Assembly: GCA_902772745.1 (NCBI GenBank)
Contig: CACYBV010000341.1
Span: 1-5,154, forward strand
DNA: 5,154 bases
Direction of reading: 5' to 3'
DNA from: an uncultured Eubacteriales bacterium
GTDB taxonomy: Bacteria; Bacillota; Clostridia; Lachnospirales; Lachnospiraceae
Shown here: one piece after another, positions 1 to 5,154 of the stretch
Position numbering within the stretch: the first letter of the stretch is position 1
How the letters are laid out: each line of letters begins with the position of its first letter
Program-made: the position numbers and the translations under genes
Notes under the pieces: model-generated
What the model was told of the DNA's origin: nothing
Databases searched by the model: none
What the model saw: the letters and a program-made list of their open reading frames with translations, nothing else

Positions 1-1665
1 GTCCAGCTCCTCGTCCGAATACGCATACCAGACCTTGCGGTTCTTCTCCAGCTTGAAAAGAGGCGGCTGTGCGAGATACACATGTCCTTCCCTGATCAGT
101 CCCGGCATAAAGCGATAAATAAAAGTCAGTAAAAGCGTGCTGATATGGGCGCCGTCCACATCGGCATCGGTCATCAGGATGATCTTGTCATAACGGAGCT
201 TACTGATGTCGAACTCATCGTGAATGCCCGTTCCGAAAGCCGTAATCATTGTACGGATCTCTTCATTGCCGTAAATACGGTCAAGGCGGGCTTTCTCGAC
301 ATTCAGGATTTTTCCTCTTAACGGCAGAATTGCCTGGGTATTCCGGTCTCTGGCGGATTTAGCGGAACCGCCTGCGGAATCACCCTCGACGATAAAGATT
401 TCGCATTTCGAAGGATCGCGGTTCGAACAGTCCGCAAGTTTTCCCGGAAGAACGCCCGAATCAAAAGCGGTCTTTCTTCTCGTGAGCTCCCTGGCTTTTC
501 TCGCCGCTTCTCTTGCGCGCTGCGCGACGACCGACTTTTCGCAGATTGTCTTCGCGACTGCGGGATTCTGCTCTAAAAAGTATGTCAGCTGTTCCGAAAC
601 CACCTGGTCGACCGCGGTTCTCGCCTCGGAATTACCGAGCTTCTGCTTGGTCTGGCCTTCAAACTGCGGCTCCTCGATCTTGACCGATATGATTGCGGTC
701 AGGCCTTCCCGGATATCCTCGCCCGCGAGATCCGGCTCGGAGTCTTTCAGGAGTTTGTTTTCCCGGGCATACTTGTTGAACGTCTTCGTGAGCGCATTTC
801 TGAAACCCGTTAAGTGCATGCCGCCTTCCGGCGTATTGATGTTGTTGACAAAGCTGTAAATCGACTCGTTGTAAGCGTCATTATGCTGCATCGCGACTTC
901 GACCTGGATGTCGTTCCGCATTCCGGAGCAGTAAATAACTGTATCATAAAGCGCATTTTTGCTGGAATTCAGATGCGTCACGAATTCCCGGATACCGCCT
1001 TCGTAATGATAAACCGTATCGTGCTTTTCCTCACGCTCATCCGTCAGCTGGATCTTGAGTCCGGCCGTTAAAAAAGCCATCTCCTGCATGCGGTCGGAAA
1101 GCGTATCGTAGTCGAAATAGGTTTCCTCGAAAATCTCGTGATCCGGATGGAAGGTAACCTTCGTTCCGTGCAGCGCAGGATCACAGTCGCCGATCACATG
1201 CAGCTTCTCCACGACGTTTCCTCTTTCGTAGCGCTGCTTGTGAATGTGTCCGTCAAGCGTGATTTCCACCTCCAGCCAGTCGGAAAGCGCGTTGACAACC
1301 GACGCGCCGACGCCGTGAAGACCGCCCGAAACCTTATATCCCCCGCCGCCGAATTTTCCGCCGGCGTGCAGGATCGTGAACACTACTTCAACCGCCGGAA
1401 TCCCGGCTTTTTCGTGAATACCGATCGGAATTCCGCGCCCGTTGTCGACGACCGTGCAGGATCCGTCCGGATTCAGCGTCACGATAATGTGGTCGCAGAC
1501 GCCCGCCAGAGCTTCGTCTACAGAGTTATCTACAATTTCATATACCAGATGATGCAGTCCGCGGATCGAAGTCGACCCGATATACATGCCCGGACGGCGT
1601 CTTACCGCCTCCAGACCCTCCAAAATCTGTATCTGACTCGCATCATATTCATGTTCATTCGCCAT
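1..1665 (-). CDS. gyrB: DNA gyrase subunit B, 3'-truncated by window edge
   Basis: GyrB is the ATPase subunit of the GyrA2GyrB2 topoisomerase, which introduces negative supercoils and relieves positive ones ahead of the fork. The frame is open for 555 codons from ATG at 1665 to the left edge. Bacillus GyrB has about 638 residues, so roughly 85 C-terminal residues are missing. The GHKL ATPase domain shows Glu43 (catalytic base), Asn47, DNGRG at 74-78, a glycine-rich lid KFGGGGYK at 104-111, GGLHGVG at 114-120 and the QTK loop at 338-340. The TOPRIM domain shows EGDSAGGSA at 427-435, PLRGKILNVEKA at 448-459 and DADVD at 500-504. The start is supported by GAAGGA at 1680-1675, about 9 bases upstream and inside the end of recF. 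It overlaps recF by 11 bases, which suggests translational coupling. Oddity: position 137, equivalent to E. coli Arg136, is Leu (CTT at 1257-1255). ParE is a less likely identity because of the recF neighbour and gyrase-like sequence. Confidence 0.98.
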   Translation of the reverse strand, partial: MANEHEYDASQIQILEGLEAVRRRPGMYIGSTSIRGLHHLVYEIVDNSVDEALAGVCDHIIVTLNPDGSCTVVDNGRGIPIGIHEKAGIPAVEVVFTILHAGGKFGGGGYKVSGGLHGVGASVVNALSDWLEVEITLDGHIHKQRYERGNVVEKLHVIGDCDPALHGTKVTFHPDHEIFEETYFDYDTLSDRMQEMAFLTAGLKIQLTDEREEKHDTVYHYEGGIREFVTHLNSSKNALYDTVIYCSGMRNDIQVEVAMQHNDAYNESIYSFVNNINTPEGGMHLTGFRNALTKTFNKYARENKLLKDSEPDLAGEDIREGLTAIISVKIEEPQFEGQTKQKLGNSEARTAVDQVVSEQLTYFLEQNPAVAKTICEKSVVAQRAREAARKARELTRRKTAFDSGVLPGKLADCSNRDPSKCEIFIVEGDSAGGSAKSARDRNTQAILPLRGKILNVEKARLDRIYGNEEIRTMITAFGTGIHDEFDISKLRYDKIILMTDADVDGAHISTLLLTFIYRFMPGLIREGHVYLAQPPLFKLEKNRKVWYAYSDEELD

Positions 1666-2764
1666 GTTTTCTGATCCTTCCCTTTTCCACGTCATACACC
1701 TGGCTTTGATCAAACGGATGACTGACAAACTCTGTAAGCCCTGTGCATGTGATAATCGTCTGTATATCTTTAATACTTTCGAGAAGATACTGCTGTCTTA
1801 AAGTATCCAGTTCCGAAAGTACGTCGTCCAGTAAAAGTACCGGTTCGTCCCCGGTGCGGAGCTTCACGAGTTCGATCTCCGCAAGCTTTACGGAAAGCGC
1901 GCAGGTCCGCTGCTGACCCTGAGAGCCGTAGATTCTCGCGTCCAGGGCTTCTTCGCCCTGATTTTCCGTTTTCAGTATAAAGCTGACATCGTCGCGGTGC
2001 GGACCAGTTCCGGTGGTTTTTGCGCGAAGATCCCTGTCTCTGGTTTTACGGAGTTCCTGCAGAAATTTTTCCGCTTCTGTATTTTTCTCATAAACAAGAC
2101 TTAAGGATTCCCGTCCGCCGGACAGTTTTTCATGAATCGGCTTTGTAATTTCCGAGAGATCCGAGATAAATTCTTCCCGCCGAAGGATGATTTCCGAACC
2201 GTAACGCGCAAGCTGCTCATCCCAGGAATCCAATGTATCCTGAAGCTCCGGCATATAGGAAATATCCTTCAGAAGCTGATTCCGCTGCTCGAGCGCCTTT
2301 TTATACTGCATATAGGAATTCAGGTAAATCTTATCCAGAAGGCAAAGCTCGGTATCGATAAAATTTCTTCGTTCCGCCGGGCCTTCCTTTACAATCTGCA
2401 GGTCTTCCGGCGAAAAAAGCACACAGTTCACAAGCCCCAGATAATCTCTGGTTTTCCGAAGTGGTACGCCGTTTACCGCAATTCCCCGGCTTTTGTCTTT
2501 TTTCAGGTGCAGATCGATGCGGATGTCCCTGTTATCTTTTTGGACAAGCATCCGGATATGCGCTTCATCCTTCTGAAAACGGATCATTTCGCGGTCTTTC
2601 GCGCCGCGGTGAGAGCGGCAGCAAGCCGCAAGATACACCGCCTCGAGAAGATTGGTTTTTCCCTGCGCGTTTTCTCCGTTCAGGATCGTGATGCCCCGAT
2701 CAAAATTCAGGTGAAGCTCTTCATAATTTCTGAAATCCAGAAGATCAATGGATTTGATGATCAT
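1655..2764 (-). CDS. recF: DNA replication and repair protein RecF
   Basis: RecF is an SMC/ABC-type ATPase that, with RecO and RecR, helps load RecA at single-strand gaps and supports stalled forks. The protein has 369 residues, normal for the family. The N-terminus MIIKSIDLLDFRNYEEL is typical. Walker A is GENAQGKTN at 30-38. Conserved FSPEDLQIVKEGP spans 117-129 with RRNFID at 132-137, and GPHRDD is at 254-259. The ABC signature is SQGQQ at 281-285, Walker B is VLLLDD at 309-314, and the D-loop SELD is at 317-320. The arm between about 150 and 240 is charged and helical, as expected for the insertion. The start lies one base after the yaaA stop. The Shine-Dalgarno is weak (GAAG within GTGAAGTGAC), so translation probably depends on coupling to yaaA. 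Its stop overlaps the gyrB start by 11 bases. No key motif is missing. Confidence 0.98.
   Translation of the reverse strand: MIIKSIDLLDFRNYEELHLNFDRGITILNGENAQGKTNLLEAVYLAACCRSHRGAKDREMIRFQKDEAHIRMLVQKDNRDIRIDLHLKKDKSRGIAVNGVPLRKTRDYLGLVNCVLFSPEDLQIVKEGPAERRNFIDTELCLLDKIYLNSYMQYKKALEQRNQLLKDISYMPELQDTLDSWDEQLARYGSEIILRREEFISDLSEITKPIHEKLSGGRESLSLVYEKNTEAEKFLQELRKTRDRDLRAKTTGTGPHRDDVSFILKTENQGEEALDARIYGSQGQQRTCALSVKLAEIELVKLRTGDEPVLLLDDVLSELDTLRQQYLLESIKDIQTIITCTGLTEFVSHPFDQSQVYDVEKGRIRKHGE
1675..1680 (-). promoter_or_regulatory. Ribosome binding site of gyrB inside the 3' end of recF
   Basis: GAAGGA on the minus strand is 9 bases upstream of the gyrB ATG at 1665, within the Gly-Arg-Ile codons of recF. 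It favours this ATG over internal alternatives and gives the N-terminus MANEHEYDASQIQILEGLEA, which aligns with known GyrB starts. Confidence 0.65.
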
Positions 2765-2765
2765 G

Positions 2766-2972
2766 TCACTTCACAATTTCCAAAGAAGCTCCGTCGTATT
2801 CGACAATATCCCCGATCACAAGCTTCCTTCCGCGGCGAAGCTCCGTTTCTCCGTTGACGGAAACCTCTCCGTTCTGTATGACCATTTTCGCGTCAGAACC
2901 CATTTCCACTAAATTTGCGGCCTTAAGGGCCTGGCCGAGCTTGATGTAATCACCGACAAGATGCAGAACCAT
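2766..2972 (-). CDS. yaaA: S4-domain RNA-binding protein, YaaA/RlbA family
   Basis: This is a 68-residue protein made almost entirely of one S4 RNA-binding fold. The pattern IKLGQALKAANLV at 10-22, then DAKMVIQNGEVSVNG at 27-41 and RRGRKLVIGDIVEYDG at 46-61, matches the small S4 protein found between dnaN and recF in Bacillota (B. subtilis YaaA, 71 residues, also called RlbA and linked to ribosome maturation). It is not the peroxide-response YaaA of E. coli, which shares only the name. The start is supported by GAGGA at 2983-2979, six bases upstream and inside the last codons of dnaN. The stop is one base before recF, so the gene sits between two coupled junctions. RNA binding is inferred from the fold. 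Its molecular role here, and any direct link to replication, cannot be read from the sequence. Confidence 0.93.
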   Translation of the reverse strand: MVLHLVGDYIKLGQALKAANLVEMGSDAKMVIQNGEVSVNGETELRRGRKLVIGDIVEYDGASLEIVK

Positions 2973-2974
2973 AT

Positions 2975-4081
2975 TTAATCCTCGATAAAATTCACAGGAA
3001 GCACCACATAGATATAACTTCCCTGATCATCACGGATGATGCATGGATAGTTGTACTTCACCATATAAATGTCAATCAGTTCGTCGTCAATGACCCTGAG
3101 CGCATCCATAAGAAGCTTCGGATTGAAGGCGATTTTGATATCTTTTCCTTCCTTTTCGATCGGAATCATTTCATCCATGGAACCGATCGCGGATTTCAGT
3201 CTCAGGTTCATCTCCTCTTCCGTAATATTCATCACCACCGGCTTCTTGTCGCTTTCATTCACGAGAAGCGTCGAACGGTCCAGACAGTTCAGAAGGTCCT
3301 TTTTATTGATCCGAAGATGTGTTTCATGGATATCCCGGATCATGGACTCAACCTTGAAATATTCTCCGTCAATGACCCGCGATACCATGCGTGTCTTATC
3401 ATATTCAAAAATGATATGATTTCTTGAGAAACTGATCCGGATATCTTTTTCCAGATCACCGGAAACGATTTTCTGAAGGTCAGAAAGGGTCTTTGCCGGA
3501 ACAATCGCCGAAACCTGATCCGCAAGATCCCGAAGTTCGTTGACGCGGATTGCGATCCGGTGCCCGTCAAGAGCCGTCATCCGGATCTTTCCGCCCAGAA
3601 CTTCCAGATATACGCCGGACATTGCTCCGCTCGTTTCGGAATCCGCCGCAGAGAAGATAACCTGCCCGATCATTTCCCGAATTGTAAACTGAGAAATCAC
3701 GATGCTTTCCCCTGTTTCCACCGTCGGAAGGTAGATAAAGTCATCCGCACCGCGCCCGCTGATGTGGAACAGCGCATTCTCACAGCGGATGTCGATCGCT
3801 TCCTGCCTGTCGGATGCAATCATCACGTCGGCATCCGGAAGTTTTCTGGCAATGGAAGAAAAAAGGCCCGCGTCAATAGCCGTCATTCCCGGTTCCTCCA
3901 CTACGGCTTCGATCCGGGTTTCAATGCCGAGCGCGGTGTCGTTTGCCGTCAGTTTCAGTTCGTTTTCTTCCGCCTGCAGAAGAATGCATTTGAGGATATC
4001 CAGAGTAGTACGGACCGGTACCGCACGGGAAACCGTATTGATTGCACGCAGCAGGCTGTCTTTTGAACAAATAACCTTCAT
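2975..4081 (-). CDS. dnaN: DNA polymerase III beta subunit (sliding clamp)
   Basis: DnaN forms the homodimeric ring that tethers PolC/DnaE to DNA and serves as a docking platform for repair and replication-control proteins. The protein has 368 residues, matching the family's usual 365-380. The start MKVICSKDSLLRAINTVSRAV is the normal clamp N-terminus. TALDGHRIA at 169-177 is the best-conserved clamp motif, SRVIDGEYFK lies at 234-243, FNPKLLMDAL at 319-328, and the C-terminal strand ends YIYVVLPVNFIED at 356-368, next to the hydrophobic partner-binding pocket. The three-domain clamp length is intact. A strong Shine-Dalgarno, AAAGGAGT at 4098-4091, fixes the ATG. It is separated from dnaA by 167 bases but from yaaA by only two, so it probably heads the dnaN-yaaA-recF-gyrB unit, with or without read-through from dnaA. 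The IDGEYFK form resembles clostridial clamps rather than Bacillus ones, from memory of the family. Confidence 0.98.
   Translation of the reverse strand: MKVICSKDSLLRAINTVSRAVPVRTTLDILKCILLQAEENELKLTANDTALGIETRIEAVVEEPGMTAIDAGLFSSIARKLPDADVMIASDRQEAIDIRCENALFHISGRGADDFIYLPTVETGESIVISQFTIREMIGQVIFSAADSETSGAMSGVYLEVLGGKIRMTALDGHRIAIRVNELRDLADQVSAIVPAKTLSDLQKIVSGDLEKDIRISFSRNHIIFEYDKTRMVSRVIDGEYFKVESMIRDIHETHLRINKKDLLNCLDRSTLLVNESDKKPVVMNITEEEMNLRLKSAIGSMDEMIPIEKEGKDIKIAFNPKLLMDALRVIDDELIDIYMVKYNYPCIIRDDQGSYIYVVLPVNFIED
2979..2983 (-). promoter_or_regulatory. Ribosome binding site of yaaA inside the 3' end of dnaN
   Basis: GAGGA lies in the last sense codons of dnaN (Glu-Asp), six bases before the yaaA ATG at 2972. 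The site explains initiation just two bases after the dnaN stop and supports co-translation of the two genes. Confidence 0.7.
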
Positions 4082-4090
4082 GGGAAAAAC

Positions 4091-4098
4091 ACTCCTTT
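4091..4098 (-). promoter_or_regulatory. Ribosome binding site of dnaN
   Basis: AAAGGAGT on the minus strand is a near-perfect match to the anti-Shine-Dalgarno complement, ending 9 bases before the ATG at 4081. It is the strongest ribosome binding site in the window, fitting a gene that needs high expression and that is not coupled to the gene upstream. It settles the dnaN start. Confidence 0.85.
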
Positions 4099-4146
4099 AT
4101 CAGTATGATGGATTGTATAGTATTCAGCAGTAGTATTCGTAGGGGA

Positions 4147-4162
4147 GGTGGAAAGGTGAAAA
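4147..4162. repeat. Tandem 8-bp repeat GGTGGAAA/GGTGAAAA, possible diverged DnaA boxes
   Basis: Two adjacent octamers, GGTGGAAA (4147-4154) and GGTGAAAA (4155-4162), differ at one position. Read on the minus strand they give CTTTCCACC and TTTTTCACC, each matching the DnaA box TTATCCACA at 6 of 9 positions and sharing the TYCAC core. They directly flank the C-rich tract in the dnaA-dnaN spacer. The repeat is seen directly; the DnaA-binding role is an inference. Confidence 0.45.
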
Positions 4163-4229
4163 AGCTCTGTATCCCTTGAAAATTCTGAGAAAAACGCTTT
4201 TGAAAACATCGTGAAAAATGATAGGTTTC

Positions 4230-4247
4230 TTTCACAGATTTCACAAA
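4230..4247 (+). repeat. Direct repeat TTTCACAGA/TTTCACAAA, period 9
   Basis: Two copies of TTTCACA stand 9 bp apart (4230-4236 and 4239-4245), immediately after the dnaA stop codon. The same core occurs inverted as GTGAAA at 4211-4216, so 4211-4235 could also form a 6-bp stem with a 13-base loop, although that stem is AT-rich and weak. The copies share TTCACA with the 3' part of DnaA-box variants but match TTATCCACA at only 5-6 of 9 positions. A protein-binding site is plausible but unproven. Confidence 0.4.
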
Positions 4248-4248
4248 A

Positions 4249-5154
4249 TCAGAGCATCAGCTTTTTCTTGATCACCTCGATATTATTCGCGAGATCCGGG
4301 TTCTGGTTCATTTCGTTGATAATTTTTTCATAGCCGTGGATAATTGTTGCGTGATCCCGGTTTCCGAGAATTCTTCCGACATCCTTCAGGGAAATATCGT
4401 TCATAATCCGTATCAGGTACATCGCGATCTGCCGCGGCAGCACGACTTCCTTGGTTCTCCTTTGGGATTTGATATCTTCCGGCCGAAGTCCGTAATGATC
4501 AGCGACAACCTTGATGATATGGTCCGGCGTAATCTTTTCGGAGCTGTCCGGGCTGATGATGTCTTTCAGGTTTTCCCTCGCGATTTCCAGCGTCAGCGTG
4601 GACTGCGGATGAAGCTTGGAATAAGCGAACATCTTTGTAAGCGCGCCTTCAAGCTCCCGGATATTTGTCTTGATATTGGTGGCGATGTATTTGATGATTT
4701 CGTTATCGATTGTATAGCCTTCGAGTTCTTCTTTTTTACGGAGAATCGCCATCCGGGTTTCATAATCCGGCGCGGAAATATCAACGGAAAGGCCCATTTC
4801 AAACCGGGAACGCAGCCGTTCGTCGAGTGTCGTGAAGTTTTTCGGCGGCTGGTCGGAACTCAGGATGATCTGTTTTCCGTTTTCATAAAGGAAGTTGAAG
4901 GTATGAAAAAATTCTTCCTGCGTGGATTCCTTGCCGATAATGAACTGGATATCGTCGATCAGGATTACATCGATGTTGCGGTATTTATTGCGGAATTCCC
5001 CCGGATTCTTGTTGCGGATCGAGTCAATGACTTCATTGGTGAAGACTTCGGAAGTTGCGTAGATGATTCGGGTAGATGGTTTGTTCTGCAGGATAAAATG
5101 CGCGATTGCCTGCATCAGGTGCGTCTTTCCGAGTCCGGGACCGCCATAGATAAA
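4249..5154 (-). CDS. dnaA: Chromosomal replication initiator DnaA, 5'-truncated by window edge
   Basis: DnaA is the AAA+ initiator that binds DnaA boxes and melts the origin. The window holds the last 301 residues. The frame is open through the right edge, so about 150 N-terminal residues (domains I, II and the start of III) are absent; the Met encoded at 5115 is internal, not a start. Numbered from the edge, Walker A GGPGLGKT is at 4-11, Walker B VILIDDIQF at 63-71, sensor 1 ILSSDQPP at 97-104, box VII RLRSRF at 113-118 with arginine finger Arg117, and sensor 2 NIRELEGAL at 164-172 (Arg166). Domain IV runs from about 208 to the end, with SQRRTKEVVLPRQ at 230-242 and the signature GNRDHATIIHG at 264-274. 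E. coli Thr435 and Pro423, both DNA contacts, correspond to Ala269 and Lys257 here; the Arg, Asp and His contacts are kept. The gene ends TGA at 4251-4249, with no clear intrinsic terminator after it. Confidence 0.98.
   Translation of the reverse strand, partial: FIYGGPGLGKTHLMQAIAHFILQNKPSTRIIYATSEVFTNEVIDSIRNKNPGEFRNKYRNIDVILIDDIQFIIGKESTQEEFFHTFNFLYENGKQIILSSDQPPKNFTTLDERLRSRFEMGLSVDISAPDYETRMAILRKKEELEGYTIDNEIIKYIATNIKTNIRELEGALTKMFAYSKLHPQSTLTLEIARENLKDIISPDSSEKITPDHIIKVVADHYGLRPEDIKSQRRTKEVVLPRQIAMYLIRIMNDISLKDVGRILGNRDHATIIHGYEKIINEMNQNPDLANNIEVIKKKLML

Larger units (their letters stand above)
4082..4248 (-). promoter_or_regulatory. dnaA-dnaN intergenic spacer, candidate origin-unwinding or regulatory region
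   Basis: This is the only sizeable non-coding stretch in the window: 167 bp with 60 G or C by hand count (36%), visibly more AT-rich than the flanking genes. In many Bacillota, including B. subtilis, the dnaA-dnaN gap carries the DNA-unwinding half of oriC. Here no exact TTATCCACA is present. Instead there are repeated TTTCAC/GTGAAA cores on both strands, a tandem GGTGRAAA pair, a C-rich tract on the coding strand (4151-4141) and in-phase GAT/GAC triplets (4142-4125). A dnaN promoter would also be expected here. A TATACAAT stretch near 4120-4110 could be a -10 element, but no matching -35 is seen. No GC-rich hairpin followed by a T-run is visible after dnaA. The origin role is inferred from position and repeats, not demonstrated. 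Confidence 0.5.

Noticed and set aside
1526..1534. TTATCTACA, an 8 of 9 match to the DnaA box
   Set aside because: It sits in gyrB over the conserved Val-Asp-Asn codons of the ATPase site, so coding constraint explains it, and it stands alone.
2331..2339. TTATCCAGA, an 8 of 9 match to the DnaA box
   Set aside because: It is a single copy inside recF coding for Leu-Asp-Lys, far from the spacer, with no neighbouring boxes; chance is enough.
1138..2857. Plus-strand open frames of up to 241 codons opposite recF and gyrB
   Set aside because: They lie antisense to genes with complete family motifs, show no family resemblance, and no ribosome binding site or coding signature was seen for them.
3560..4133. 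Plus-strand open frames of 168 and 123 codons opposite dnaN
   Set aside because: They overlap each other and the intact dnaN gene; their amino-acid content looks like an out-of-frame reading of it.
4110..4142. Possible sigma-A promoter for dnaN (TATACAAT as a -10)
   Set aside because: No hexamer close to TTGACA lies 16-18 bases upstream and there is no extended -10 TG, so it is mentioned only in the spacer entry.
4149..4181. Short plus-strand frame with an AGGGGAGG ribosome-site-like sequence and a GTG start
   Set aside because: It ends after seven codons (TGA), and the G-rich stretch is better explained as part of the spacer's repeat region.
4187..4203. AAAACGCTTTT element as an intrinsic terminator of dnaA
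   Set aside because: The stem is only four A-T pairs with no GC-rich part, so it cannot be supported as a terminator.
3921..4244. Minus-strand open frame of 107 codons spanning the spacer and the dnaN start
   Set aside because: It overlaps the dnaN N-terminus in another frame, is rich in Phe and Ser from AT-rich DNA, and has no recognisable domain.

Overview
This window is the core chromosome-replication locus of a Gram-positive bacterium. All five genes lie on the minus strand, in the order dnaA (5' end cut off by the right edge), dnaN, a small S4-domain gene of the yaaA family, recF, and gyrB (3' end cut off by the left edge). This is the classic Bacillota order around the replication origin. 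The 68-residue S4 protein between dnaN and recF, and the dnaA-dnaN gap with no rpmH in between, point to Bacillota. The residue style of DnaN (IDGEYFK region and an LPVNFIED tail) and DnaA (a DHATIIHG signature), together with the fairly GC-balanced coding DNA, suggest Clostridia, probably a Lachnospiraceae-like lineage. That placement is inferred from remembered family members, not from a search.

Layout from the upstream side (right) to the downstream side (left): dnaA 5154-4249, a 167-bp AT-rich spacer 4248-4082, dnaN 4081-2975, yaaA 2972-2766, recF 2764-1655 and gyrB 1665-1. From dnaN to gyrB the genes are packed with gaps of 2 and 1 bases and then an 11-base overlap, so they are very probably one translationally coupled transcription unit. 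No remB/DUF370-type gene sits between recF and gyrB, unlike in Bacillus subtilis.

The products work together at the fork. DnaA opens the origin, DnaN is the sliding clamp, RecF helps load RecA at gaps, GyrB (with GyrA, not in view) removes the positive supercoils, and the S4 protein is a small RNA-binding protein linked to ribosome assembly. Every gene appears intact apart from the two cut by the window edges.

There is no exotic accessory system, mobile element, CRISPR array or RNA gene. The part not explained by coding is the dnaA-dnaN spacer. It has no consensus DnaA box, but it holds at least four TTTCAC cores (two per strand), a tandem GGTGRAAA repeat, a G-rich/C-rich tract and a run of in-phase GAT/GAC triplets. 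This resembles a diverged basal origin-unwinding region. The DnaA seen here also differs from E. coli at two DNA-contact positions, and GyrB has Leu where the aminocoumarin-contacting Arg (E. coli R136) is expected.
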